A DNA stretch of 64,000 nt from contig CAZQSQ010000002.1 in assembly GCA_964596325.1 (NCBI GenBank), forward strand, positions 28,969 through 92,968, given 5' to 3'. Source of the DNA: JBAZJI01 sp964596325 (GTDB lineage Bacteria > Patescibacteriota > Minisyncoccia > Minisyncoccales > JAGOPM01). A program made the translations under genes and the position numbers. This document shows positions 1 through 8,383 of this stretch, piece after piece; position 1 is the first letter of the stretch; the number at the start of each line of letters is the position of its first letter. The notes under the pieces were generated by a model. It did not search any database. It was not told the DNA's origin and saw nothing but the letters and a program-made list of their open reading frames with translations.

Positions 1-575
1 TAAATATTAAGAAAAACAGAAATGTCCGGGCTGATTTCCAAGCGATCTAATTGATGTGAAGACATTTCGTAGACGCACCATTGCCCGGCACGCAATTTTG
101 GTAAAATGGAAAGCGGCGGGATGCCGATATTGCCCAAAAGCTGCGTTTTGAATCCGGCGGTTTTCAGAATGTGATAAATGAGCGAAGCGGTAGTGCTTTT
201 ACCTTTTGTACCCGTTACCCCGATAACCCAGGCCGGACAATTTTTCAAAAATATTTCAGTTTCCGAGGTGACTTTACAGCCCCGAGGCAACAGTTTCTGA
301 ATTTTGCGCAAAGGTAATCCCGGGGTTTTTATAACCACATCGATCCCTTCAAAAGCCAAAGGGAAATCCGTGCCCAAAAATAATTTAATTTTGGCTTTGC
401 GCGCTTTTTTCAAAAGCCGCCGCCCCTCCAAATCAAAATCATCAAAGGCCTTTTCATCAGCAATGGCGACTTTACGCGAAATCTTCGTCTCAAAAATCCA
501 CTTTAAGGTTTCCCGGCCTTCCCGGCCGAAACCCAAGACTAATATTTTTTTCTGTTTCAAGTCGGCGATTTTCAT
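1..575 (-). CDS. murD: UDP-N-acetylmuramoyl-L-alanine--glutamate ligase, MurD-type (3' part outside window)
   Basis: Cytoplasmic Mur ligase adding glutamate to UDP-MurNAc-L-Ala in peptidoglycan precursor synthesis. About 191 N-terminal residues are in the window; the rest runs off the left edge. Reading back from the ATG at 573-575, the protein opens with a Rossmann-like nucleotide segment (ILVLGFGREG), as in MurD, and reaches the Mur-ligase P-loop GVTGTKGKST around positions 185-215. The start overlaps the stop of the upstream gene as ATGA, indicating translational coupling. The upstream neighbour is a MurL-type epimerase, so this enzyme may be of the MurD2 kind that adds L-Glu rather than D-Glu; the visible part cannot decide this. 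Confidence 0.88.
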   Translation of the reverse strand, partial: MKIADLKQKKILVLGFGREGRETLKWIFETKISRKVAIADEKAFDDFDLEGRRLLKKARKAKIKLFLGTDFPLAFEGIDVVIKTPGLPLRKIQKLLPRGCKVTSETEIFLKNCPAWVIGVTGTKGKSTTASLIYHILKTAGFKTQLLGNIGIPPLSILPKLRAGQWCVYEMSSHQLDRLEISPDISVFLNI

Positions 576-1960
576 AGCAAAGCCTTAAGACCGGCCAATA
601 ATTTTTTCGGCAAAAAATTCTTATGCAATTTGAATAATGCTTTTAATCGAACTTCGGAAATCTTTTTCTTGGCCAATATTTCCTGGGCCCGTTTCAAGAG
701 CGGCTGATTGGGCAGGGCATTTTCTCGATTATATTCCAAACTCAGTTTTAACGCGGCCAAGGTTTCCAAACGCATCCCCACGCATTCCAAGGGCTTGCCT
801 TTGACATACCCGCTAAGCGCTTCCAAATCCCCTCGCAAGGCGCTGTTTTCAAATAAATCGCGACCAAAAATTTCTACGGCCTTTTCTTTGCCTAAAAACG
901 GATAAAGTATCAGATAGGCAAATAGGCACTTACTGCAATTACCGCACCAAGAAAATGTCGGTTTTTTTGTGCCCGAATAGGAGCGCTGAGCCACATTGCA
1001 GCTTAAAAATATTTTATTATACTGCCCAAGCGAAGAAAAAATTTGTGCGCACTTTATCTCATTTAGGGGCCGGATGATACTGAAATATTCCAAGTCGCGG
1101 GAAATATTTTCCACCAAATAACGGCGAAAATCCTTTTCAAATGCCAGACTCTTGGAATACTGGTGGTTTATCTTTTTTCCTCGCCAAATCAGCGATTCTT
1201 CATTGGCACTGTTTTCATTGGCGACAACAAAGCCTTTATAGCCCCCCAAAACCACGCATAATGCGCCCAAAAAAGCCAAATAGGCGGAAAACGGGGTATG
1301 GCCGTTCAAAAATCCCTGCTGGTTTAATTCCAAAAGCTTGGGACAAATTTTGCGTTCAATAACAATCTGGTCTTGCGCCCCGCTGATTTTAGCCATTTCC
1401 AAACTCGAAGGAATCGGGTTAAGCATCAAGACAGAAAAATCTTCCGAGGCCTTTTTGAACACCTCTATCCCCACAGCCGAATCCTTTCCCCCGCCAAGGC
1501 CAAAAAGATAATTGCGAGTCCGAAAATATTTTGACGGCACGGATTTTCCTTTGGAAAAAGAAAAATCTACAAAATTTTTCTTCGAAAAATCGACAATATT
1601 GTTCTCATAAAAATATTGCCCCATTCCCTGCAAAAGCAGTTTTTTCCAAAAGGCAGCCTGACTTCGGCTGAGCGTCCCTTTTTCGATGACAATCTTTGGA
1701 CTGCAAAAGGCTTTCCAATAAGAAAATGATTCGATTAAGCCTAAGTTAAAAACCAAAGAGTCGATAAGCGGTTTATTGGCTGCTTGTGTGGCTAAGGCCG
1801 CAAGGCCGGCAATATTTTTTATCCGCACCTGCGGAAAAAATTCATATTCCCCAGCGGCAAAAGCAAAATCAATAACAAAATCGTTGTTCTCATCCACCCG
1901 CCAAGAATAATCACGATAATGAAAGGTCTTAAATTTTTTTTGCAGCTCTTGGTATGTCAT
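572..1960 (-). CDS. murL: UDP-MurNAc-L-Ala-L-Glu epimerase (MurL-like)
   Basis: A 462-residue cytoplasmic protein resembling MurL, which uses ATP to invert the terminal L-Glu of UDP-MurNAc-L-Ala-L-Glu to D-Glu and so replaces glutamate racemase. Visible signs are a PP-loop-like ATP motif GLGGGKDS at about residues 154-161 and a WCGNCSKC motif at about 338-345, with a length close to the family (about 450). The ATG at 1958-1960 is chosen because it overlaps the mraY stop as ATGA; a longer frame upstream would run inside mraY. The stop overlaps the murD start in the same way. The order mraY-murL-murD supports the assignment. The family call rests on motifs and context from memory, without an alignment. 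Confidence 0.75.
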   Translation of the reverse strand: MTYQELQKKFKTFHYRDYSWRVDENNDFVIDFAFAAGEYEFFPQVRIKNIAGLAALATQAANKPLIDSLVFNLGLIESFSYWKAFCSPKIVIEKGTLSRSQAAFWKKLLLQGMGQYFYENNIVDFSKKNFVDFSFSKGKSVPSKYFRTRNYLFGLGGGKDSAVGIEVFKKASEDFSVLMLNPIPSSLEMAKISGAQDQIVIERKICPKLLELNQQGFLNGHTPFSAYLAFLGALCVVLGGYKGFVVANENSANEESLIWRGKKINHQYSKSLAFEKDFRRYLVENISRDLEYFSIIRPLNEIKCAQIFSSLGQYNKIFLSCNVAQRSYSGTKKPTFSWCGNCSKCLFAYLILYPFLGKEKAVEIFGRDLFENSALRGDLEALSGYVKGKPLECVGMRLETLAALKLSLEYNRENALPNQPLLKRAQEILAKKKISEVRLKALFKLHKNFLPKKLLAGLKALL

Positions 1961-3024
1961 CTTAAAACAGCCAGGCGCGCGATAATGCCTAAAATGGCAC
2001 AAATGACGCCAATGACCCAAAATCTCATCGTTACTTTATAGGGCGGCCATCCTTTGGCTTCATAATGCAAATGGATGGGCGCAGCCAGAAAAAACTTTTT
2101 CTTCAAAAACTTTTTGGAAAGTAATTGGATAATGACCGAAAGTGATTCCCAAACCAGCAAAAAGCCGATTAGCGGCAGATACATTACCGAGTTGGTAAAA
2201 AAGGCCACGACCGCCAAACTGGCGCACAAAGCCATGGAGCCGGTTTCCCCCATATAAAATTTGGCCGGCGGGATATTAAACCACAAATAAGTCAAAAGCG
2301 AACCAAAAACCGCAAAGCAGAACGAGGCCAAATCATATTGATGGAACATCCAGGCAATCAAGCCGTAGGCGCCAAACATCGAAAGGAAAGAGCCGGCCGC
2401 CAAACCGTCGATACCGTCAATAACCCCGCCGCTATAAGTGGCCATCATCACGACAATGAAAAACAAGATATAAAATATTCCGAAATTGACATCTCCGACA
2501 AAAGGAATATAAACTGTGCTCCAACCGAGCTTGTAATAGCACCACCACCCGCCGACAAAACCCATAAATGCGAACAAAAGCAAGCGATAGCGCAGGCTCA
2601 AGCCGCCGGCGATATAATCGCCTTTGCCCTTAACCTGCAGGAGGTCATCAACCAAGCCGACAATGGCCGCCACCACAAGCGCAAAAAAAGGTATCCAAGT
2701 TTGGTCGCGAGTGAAAAAATCCAAACTGGCCAGCCCGGGAACGCCGAACTTGGCACAAATATGCAAAATAAAGGCCACAACCAAAGGTGGAAGCCAAATA
2801 AGCACACCGCCCATGCGCGGAGTTTTAATTTCGCCCTCCCCATGCAGCTTTTGGAAATTAGAAACATCCTGCCCGTCGATAGCTTTGGTGCGCACGCTCT
2901 TGCGCCAAAACTTATTTTTATAAAGAAACTCGGTCACGATCGGGACCAAGATTTGCGCGGTTAAAAAACTGAAAGCCGCGATGGTTAAAACCTTAAAGGC
3001 TGCAATGGTGTTAATAAAAGCCAT
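1957..3024 (-). CDS. mraY: Phospho-N-acetylmuramoyl-pentapeptide-transferase
   Basis: Integral membrane enzyme transferring phospho-MurNAc-pentapeptide to undecaprenyl phosphate to give lipid I. The 355 residues contain about ten hydrophobic segments, the Asp-Asp pair at 126-127 (LVDDLL), the DGIDGLAAG loop, the FYMGETGS loop and a late HLHYEAKGW segment that matches the family His-rich loop. Length is normal for MraY. The start codon shares one base with the aspS stop (TAATG) and the end overlaps murL, so it sits in the middle of a coupled operon. Its presence with murL and murD implies a peptidoglycan wall. Confidence 0.95.
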   Translation of the reverse strand: MAFINTIAAFKVLTIAAFSFLTAQILVPIVTEFLYKNKFWRKSVRTKAIDGQDVSNFQKLHGEGEIKTPRMGGVLIWLPPLVVAFILHICAKFGVPGLASLDFFTRDQTWIPFFALVVAAIVGLVDDLLQVKGKGDYIAGGLSLRYRLLLFAFMGFVGGWWCYYKLGWSTVYIPFVGDVNFGIFYILFFIVVMMATYSGGVIDGIDGLAAGSFLSMFGAYGLIAWMFHQYDLASFCFAVFGSLLTYLWFNIPPAKFYMGETGSMALCASLAVVAFFTNSVMYLPLIGFLLVWESLSVIIQLLSKKFLKKKFFLAAPIHLHYEAKGWPPYKVTMRFWVIGVICAILGIIARLAVLR

Positions 3025-4358
3025 TATTGTTTCTTAGTTTTTCTTTCTTGGACCGTGGAGAGCCTTATATCAATGCGCTCCATATCGCGCGGGAAAAGCG
3101 AAGCATTGGCCACATTATCCAGCCCCAAAAATTGCTTAGTCACCCGCTCAATGCCAACGGCAAACCCGCCCTCCGGCGGCATGCCATACTTGAAAGCCTC
3201 CAAATACATTTCAAAATCTTCGGGCTTATTGCCCCACTTTTTGATATTGGCCAGAAGCTCCTCGTAATCATTAATGCGTTGCCCGCCGGTTACGACTTCT
3301 AAGCCGCGGAAAAGCAAATCAAAGCCCAAAGTGTATTGAGGGTTTTCCGGATCAGGATAAGTGTAGAACGGGCGCTTTTTGGTTGGAAAATGCGTTATGA
3401 AAATAAAATCGGAACCATATTCTTTTTTGGCCCATTCGCAAATTTTGCGCTCATCCTCAGGCGCCAAATCCGGCTCCTCGGTGGAAACGCCTAAAAGTTT
3501 TTGTGCGTCGCGCAACTTAATTTTGGGAAATGGCTTGCTTAAATCTAAATCTTGCACATTATAAAGTTTGCATGCTTCCTTATCCTCTAAAGCCTTACTC
3601 ATCATGGCCTTTAAGGTGCCCTCGCACATAACCATGATATCTTCCCAAGAATCAATAAAACCCATTTCCGCATCAAGGCTCACATACTCGCTTAAGTGCC
3701 GAGAAGTAGCGTGCGGCTCAGCGCGGTAGGCCTTAGTAACTGTCATGACGCGTTCGTATACGCCCACCAGCATCTGTTTGTGAAATTGCGGGCTTTGCGC
3801 TAAGTAAGCATCGTAATCGTAATAATCAACATGGAAAACCTCGCTGCCCCCTTCGGTCGCCACACCCACTAAGCCAGAAGCTTGGAATTCAGTAAAATCG
3901 TTTGCCTTAAGATATTCGCGGAAGCCGTCAATTAGTTTTTCTTGTACCTTAAAAATCGCTTTCAGCTCTGGCGCGCGCAAAGAAAATGGGCGGTGGTCCA
4001 AAACTACTGGCATGCTGACTTCCTTGATATTTTTTAACTCAAAAGGCAAAACTTCAGATTTGGCTAAGACAACAACTTCACTAGCCTGCATTTCGACGCC
4101 TCCAGTAGCAGAATCCTTATTGATTAATTTTTCGGGCCGCTTAGCGATTTTGCCTTTTATCTGCAAAACCCATTGCTCTTTGATGCCCTCGGGCAGTGCC
4201 ATATTTTTCAATTCGCAAACCACCTGCAAAGCGCCCGTTCTATCGCCCAAATCCAAGAAAACCAGCTTGCCCAAATCGCGGCGGGTCAAAACCCAGCCCT
4301 GGACCAGAACTTCCTCGCCGACTTTCCCGATTGTTTCCTTGATTAATATTCGTGGCAT
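3024..4358 (-). CDS. aspS: Aspartyl-tRNA synthetase, archaeal/eukaryotic-like short type
   Basis: Class II synthetase charging tRNA-Asp, possibly also tRNA-Asn. It has an N-terminal OB-fold anticodon domain (about residues 1-110), then the catalytic core with the class II motif 2 region (KAYRAEPHATSRH) and motif 3 (GFAVGIERV). At 444 residues it is far shorter than the roughly 590 of typical bacterial AspRS and lacks room for the GAD insertion, so it belongs to the archaeal-like type, which is often non-discriminating. Whether this one mischarges tRNA-Asn would depend on GatCAB elsewhere. It follows trpS with a one-base gap and overlaps mraY by one base. Confidence 0.93.
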   Translation of the reverse strand: MPRILIKETIGKVGEEVLVQGWVLTRRDLGKLVFLDLGDRTGALQVVCELKNMALPEGIKEQWVLQIKGKIAKRPEKLINKDSATGGVEMQASEVVVLAKSEVLPFELKNIKEVSMPVVLDHRPFSLRAPELKAIFKVQEKLIDGFREYLKANDFTEFQASGLVGVATEGGSEVFHVDYYDYDAYLAQSPQFHKQMLVGVYERVMTVTKAYRAEPHATSRHLSEYVSLDAEMGFIDSWEDIMVMCEGTLKAMMSKALEDKEACKLYNVQDLDLSKPFPKIKLRDAQKLLGVSTEEPDLAPEDERKICEWAKKEYGSDFIFITHFPTKKRPFYTYPDPENPQYTLGFDLLFRGLEVVTGGQRINDYEELLANIKKWGNKPEDFEMYLEAFKYGMPPEGGFAVGIERVTKQFLGLDNVANASLFPRDMERIDIRLSTVQERKTKKQ

Positions 4359-4359
4359 T

Positions 4360-5370
4360 TTATTTAAGCAAATTTTTATAGTCCAATTTCATGGCTTGCT
4401 TGACCAAGTCCAAAGTTTCCTGCGCTTCAGCTCTAGCGCGCTTATTGCTGGTTGCCAAAATATCAGCAATCAGCTTATCGTTCTTTTCAAATTTTGCGCG
4501 GCGCTCGCGGATAGGATCTAAAAACTCATTAATCCTCTTGGCAATTTCTTTTTTGCATTCCACGCAGCCGATTTTGCCTTCGCGGCACTGCCGTGCCCTT
4601 TGCTCGACTAAATCTTTGGCAAAAACTTGGTAATATTTATAAATATTGCAAATCTCAGGATCTCCCGGATCGTCCTTTTTTATTTTTTTCGGATCGGTCA
4701 CGGCTTTGGAAATTTTTTCTTCCACTTCCTTGGCACTATCGGATAAATAAATGGCATTGCCCAAAGACTTGCTCATTTTGCGTCCATCGGGGCCCAAAAG
4801 CCTTGGCGTACTACCCACGATTGGCTCCGGTTCGGTAAAAATTTCTTGGAAGTTAGAATTAAAATATCTGGCAATTTCGCGTGTTTGCTCGACATGGGGC
4901 AGCTGGTCTTCGCCCACGGGCACCACATCGGCCCGCACACATAAAATATCAGCGGCTTGGATAATGGGCCAACCAATATAGCCGAAAGTCGGGCCCTCCA
5001 CGCCTTTATTTTTGATTTCATCCTTGATGGTTGGGTTGCGCACTACGCGGGACATTTTAACCATCATGGAAAATATCAAATTAAGCTCGGCAATTTGGGG
5101 CACCTGCGACTCCACAAAAATACTGCACTTCTCCGGATCGATGCCCACAGAAAGGTAATCCAAAACCAAATCGGAAATATTTTTTTCAAAGGCAGCCGTG
5201 TTCTCGACATTATCGGTCAAATATTCATAATCAGCGATTATAAAAAAGCAGTCATAGTCGTTTTGCAGCTTGAGCCTGTTTTCCAGAGAACCAACATAGT
5301 GGCCCAAGTGAAGGCGGCCGCTGGGCCGATCACCTGTTAAGATGCGTTTTTTATTTGCGCTTTTTGGCAT
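4360..5370 (-). CDS. trpS: Tryptophanyl-tRNA synthetase
   Basis: Class I synthetase charging tRNA-Trp. The 336-residue protein has the HIGH-equivalent HLGHYVG near residue 21, the GEDQLPHVEQTREIA segment of bacterial TrpRS and a clean KMSKS loop (GRKMSKSLGNAI). Length matches bacterial TrpRS (about 330). The start lies inside the last 20 bases of valS, so the two genes overlap, and the stop is one base before the aspS start. No separate promoter is visible; it is expected to be read from the valS promoter. Confidence 0.96.
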   Translation of the reverse strand: MPKSANKKRILTGDRPSGRLHLGHYVGSLENRLKLQNDYDCFFIIADYEYLTDNVENTAAFEKNISDLVLDYLSVGIDPEKCSIFVESQVPQIAELNLIFSMMVKMSRVVRNPTIKDEIKNKGVEGPTFGYIGWPIIQAADILCVRADVVPVGEDQLPHVEQTREIARYFNSNFQEIFTEPEPIVGSTPRLLGPDGRKMSKSLGNAIYLSDSAKEVEEKISKAVTDPKKIKKDDPGDPEICNIYKYYQVFAKDLVEQRARQCREGKIGCVECKKEIAKRINEFLDPIRERRAKFEKNDKLIADILATSNKRARAEAQETLDLVKQAMKLDYKNLLK

Positions 5371-7696
5371 GTTTTTTGGCTGATTTTTTTGCTTTGGGCT
5401 TACTCTTTACAACCTTCTTAACTTGTTTTTTAACAGGCTTTTTAGCCACTTTCTTAGGTTGAGCCTTTCTTAAAATGGGCTTTTTAACCGGTTTAACGGC
5501 CTTTGCTGCGGGCTTTGGGGCCAAGTCGGCCACTTGCGCTACCTGTTGCACTGTAGGCCATTTTTCGATAATTAAAGCCTTAGCTTTATTCTCAATGGGC
5601 AGCTTTTGGTAAAGCGCTTCAGTCACAAACGGCATAAAGGGATGTAAAAGCGCCAAGGAGTTTTTCAAGACGTAAAGCAAAATCTTCAACGTATTTTCTT
5701 TTTCTTCTTCGCTTTTGGCATTTTTTATCTGCTCTTTGGATTTCTCAATATAGATATCGCAGAACTGGTGCCAAAAATATTCGTAAATATCACGGATGGC
5801 CGTGCCAAAAGCAAATTTAGAAATATTTTCCGTGGTTGATTCGATAAGGGCGTCGAGCTTACTTAAAATATCTTTATCAGCTTCTGTTTTGGCGACTGGT
5901 TTTTGCTTAATATCATAAGTTTTGCCTTCCGGAATATCCATGATGGCAAAACGGGTCGCGTTCCAAACTTTGTTGGCAAATTTTTTGCCTGCAATAATAG
6001 CATCTTCACTGAAATGGATATCTTGCAAATCAGTGGCCTGCCAAGCCAAACCCATACGCGTGGCATCAGCCCCGTAATTTTCCACCAAACCAATCGGGTC
6101 AATACCTGTACCCAAAGACTTGCTCATGCGCTTGCCATCCTTGGTCAAAACCGTGGCATGGATTATGACATTTTTGAAAGGTTCGCTTCCGGTAAACTCC
6201 AATCCAGAAAATATCATCCGACTCACCCATAAATTAATAATATCGCGGGCCGTGGAAAGCGTGCTGGTGGGATAAAAATCCTGCAAATCTTTGGTGCTCT
6301 CAGGCCAGCCAAAGACCGCAAACGGCCACAGGGCGGAAGAAAACCAAGTGTCAAAAACATCTTCGACTTGCTTGGGCTCGCAGTTCCCGCACTTAGGGCA
6401 CTTGCTTGGCACCTCCGTCGCGCAAAAAAATTCTTGGCTTTCTTGGCACTGCCAAATGGGCATCTGGTGTCCCCACCAAAGCTGGCGCGAAATGCACCAA
6501 TCTTGGATATTTTCCATCCAATTAAACATGAGCTTTTCCCAGCTCTTTGGGTGGAATTTTACCTTGCCGCTTTTAACCGAAGCTAAAGCTGCCTCTGCCA
6601 AAGGCTTCATTTTTATAAACCATTGCTCGGAGGGCAGCGGCTCAATCACGGTATGGCATCTGGCGCAATGCGGCTTTTGGTGCACATGATCTTCAATCTT
6701 CACGAGTAAATCGAGCTGCTTTAGATCTTCCACAATAATCTCTCGCGCTTGGGCGGCTTTAAGACCTTGGTATTTGGGCGGAACATTTTTATTCAAACGG
6801 CCAAACTGGTCCATTATCTCAATCATCTCCAACTTATGGCGCACACCCATTTGATAATCAGTGAAATCGTGGAAAGGCGTGACCTTAACCATGCCTGTCC
6901 CAAATTCTTTGTCCACAGAATCATCAGCAATCACGGGCAATTCTTTATTAACCAAAGGCAAAATAACAGTCTTGCCAATTAAATGCTTATAGCGGGCGTC
7001 ACCGGGATTAACGGCCACGGCCGTGTCCCCTAACATGGTTTCCGGCCTGGTAGTGGCCACAATAACAAACTCCTTACCGTCTTTGGTAATCGGATATTTA
7101 ATATGCCAAAGTTTTCCCTTTTCCTCTTCGCTTTCCACTTCCAAATCCGAAAGAGAAGTTTGGCAGCGAGTGCACCAATTAATAACGCGCTTGCCCCGAT
7201 AAACCAAACCTTTGTTGTAATAGGCCGCAAAAGCCGCCTGCACAGCCTTGACGTAGCCCTCATCCATGGTAAAGCGGGTGCGGCTCCAGTCGCAGGAAGC
7301 GCCCATGCGCCTAATTTGGTTCAAAATTATATCGCCGTATTTATTTTTCCACTCCCAAACTTTCTTAACGAATTCTTCGCGACCAATTTGGTGGCGAGTG
7401 ATATTTTGTTTGCGCAATTCCTTTTCAACGACATTTTGGGTCGCAATGCCAGCATGATCAATGCCCGGAACCCAAACTGTCCGGTATCCCTGCATGCGTT
7501 TGCTGCGAATGAGGACATCTTGAATAACCAAATTGAGGGCATGTCCCATATGCAAATTACCCGTGACATTAGGCGGTGGTAAGGTGATGCTATATGTTTT
7601 TTTCCCAGTATCCGAAGGCTGGAAGAACTTTGAGCTCTCCCAAAAATTATAAATTTCCCCCTCGTTTTTCTTGGGGTCGTATTGCGGATCTATCAT
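5351..7696 (-). CDS. valS: Valyl-tRNA synthetase with lysine-rich C-terminal tail
   Basis: Class I synthetase charging tRNA-Val and editing misactivated Thr. Visible are HMGH at residues 49-52, two cysteine clusters (CARC near 349 and CPKCGNC near 435) suggesting zinc binding, and KMSKS late in the core (KRMSKSLGTGIDP). At 781 residues it is shorter than usual ValRS (about 880-950). The family C-terminal coiled-coil tRNA arm appears missing, and the last 55 or so residues are a low-complexity Lys/Pro/Ala tail that could provide non-specific RNA binding instead. It leads the valS-trpS-aspS-mraY-murL-murD operon and has no Shine-Dalgarno site. Confidence 0.95.
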   Translation of the reverse strand: MIDPQYDPKKNEGEIYNFWESSKFFQPSDTGKKTYSITLPPPNVTGNLHMGHALNLVIQDVLIRSKRMQGYRTVWVPGIDHAGIATQNVVEKELRKQNITRHQIGREEFVKKVWEWKNKYGDIILNQIRRMGASCDWSRTRFTMDEGYVKAVQAAFAAYYNKGLVYRGKRVINWCTRCQTSLSDLEVESEEEKGKLWHIKYPITKDGKEFVIVATTRPETMLGDTAVAVNPGDARYKHLIGKTVILPLVNKELPVIADDSVDKEFGTGMVKVTPFHDFTDYQMGVRHKLEMIEIMDQFGRLNKNVPPKYQGLKAAQAREIIVEDLKQLDLLVKIEDHVHQKPHCARCHTVIEPLPSEQWFIKMKPLAEAALASVKSGKVKFHPKSWEKLMFNWMENIQDWCISRQLWWGHQMPIWQCQESQEFFCATEVPSKCPKCGNCEPKQVEDVFDTWFSSALWPFAVFGWPESTKDLQDFYPTSTLSTARDIINLWVSRMIFSGLEFTGSEPFKNVIIHATVLTKDGKRMSKSLGTGIDPIGLVENYGADATRMGLAWQATDLQDIHFSEDAIIAGKKFANKVWNATRFAIMDIPEGKTYDIKQKPVAKTEADKDILSKLDALIESTTENISKFAFGTAIRDIYEYFWHQFCDIYIEKSKEQIKNAKSEEEKENTLKILLYVLKNSLALLHPFMPFVTEALYQKLPIENKAKALIIEKWPTVQQVAQVADLAPKPAAKAVKPVKKPILRKAQPKKVAKKPVKKQVKKVVKSKPKAKKSAKKHAKKRK

Positions 7697-7713
7697 ATCG
7701 AATTGTCAGATAT

Positions 7714-7742
7714 ACCATAGCACTTTTAGCTAAATATTTCAA
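7714..7742 (-). promoter_or_regulatory. Promoter of the valS operon
   Basis: On the minus strand a -35 TTGAAA (7737-7742) and a -10 TATGGT (7714-7719) are 17 bases apart, with a TGC extension immediately before the -10. The predicted start of transcription is about 11 bases upstream of the valS ATG, giving a very short leader. Confidence 0.6.
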
Positions 7743-7800
7743 AGGCTTTTATGGCTGTGGAGAATGTGAAAAAGCCAATAACCGCGACAAGTTTCTTCTA

Positions 7801-7829
7801 TTGATTTTTACATAAAAATATGCTATAAT
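7801..7829 (+). promoter_or_regulatory. Promoter of the orphan gene at 7868
   Basis: A -35 TTGATT at 7801-7806 and a -10 TATAAT at 7824-7829 are separated by 17 bases, with a TGC extended -10. The 20 bases 7818-7837 are identical to those of the promoter at 46569-46588. Confidence 0.8.
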
Positions 7830-7867
7830 ATAAGTATATTGTACTATAAAAATTTTGGAGGACTAGA

Positions 7868-8314
7868 ATGAATGAAAGTGTAGGTACTGCGAATATGTTG
7901 GACAGGCTCGGGAAGGCCATAAATGATTTTCGTTGCACAAAGGAAAAGTTGCCCTCGAAACTTGAAGAGTATCATGATGGTGGAGACGATTCGGAATACT
8001 TTGAAGACGGTTATGTCTTAGGGAGGGTGGCAATTTTTGAACGCGAGAACTTCTTGGCTCTCGACGTCCAAATGAGGCATCGATGCGGCGAAGACACACT
8101 CTGGGCGTATTGTATGCTCTTGCGCCAATGTTCGTTTACGCATATTGGTCAAGTTGGTTCCGGCATTCATCGCTTCGTACCGACAAAGTTCCAGGATAGG
8201 CCAGCCGCTTTTCAAAAACAATATCTTGGCTGGACGGCTATGGATATTCAAGCACAATTTCTGGCATGCCAATTTTTCGACGATACATATACATTTGATT
8301 TGAATAGATACTAG
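7868..8314 (+). CDS. Hypothetical protein, 148 residues
   Basis: I do not recognise this soluble, probably cytoplasmic protein. It has no signal peptide or membrane segment, an acidic N-terminal part (HDGGDDSEYFEDG near residue 37) and four Cys residues without a metal-binding pattern. Reasons to believe it is real: a consensus promoter about 40 bases upstream, a GGAGG ribosome site about 7 bases before the ATG, and a strong terminator just after the stop. It is a lone plus-strand gene between two minus-strand operons, and its codon use seems less biased to GC-rich third positions than its neighbours, so recent acquisition is possible. Confidence 0.8.
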   Translation: MNESVGTANMLDRLGKAINDFRCTKEKLPSKLEEYHDGGDDSEYFEDGYVLGRVAIFERENFLALDVQMRHRCGEDTLWAYCMLLRQCSFTHIGQVGSGIHRFVPTKFQDRPAAFQKQYLGWTAMDIQAQFLACQFFDDTYTFDLNRY

Positions 8315-8326
8315 CTACATAACAAA

Positions 8327-8354
8327 TCCCGCTCGATGAGCGGGACCTTTTTTT
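8327..8354. terminator. Intrinsic terminator after the 148-residue gene
   Basis: A perfect 8-bp stem TCCCGCTC/GAGCGGGA with a 3-base loop is followed by a run of eight T on the plus strand. On the minus strand the downstream sequence is less T-rich, so it mainly serves the plus-strand gene and helps insulate metK. Confidence 0.85.
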
Positions 8355-8383
8355 TCGACATTGGACTTTTAATATTGGCCTCC

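Noticed and set aside
1957..3024. Possible recoding of TGA as in Gracilibacteria or Absconditabacteria
   Set aside because: TGA ends several genes exactly at ATGA or TGATG overlaps with the next gene (mraY-murL, murL-murD, eno-gpmI), and frames are clean without TGA read-through.
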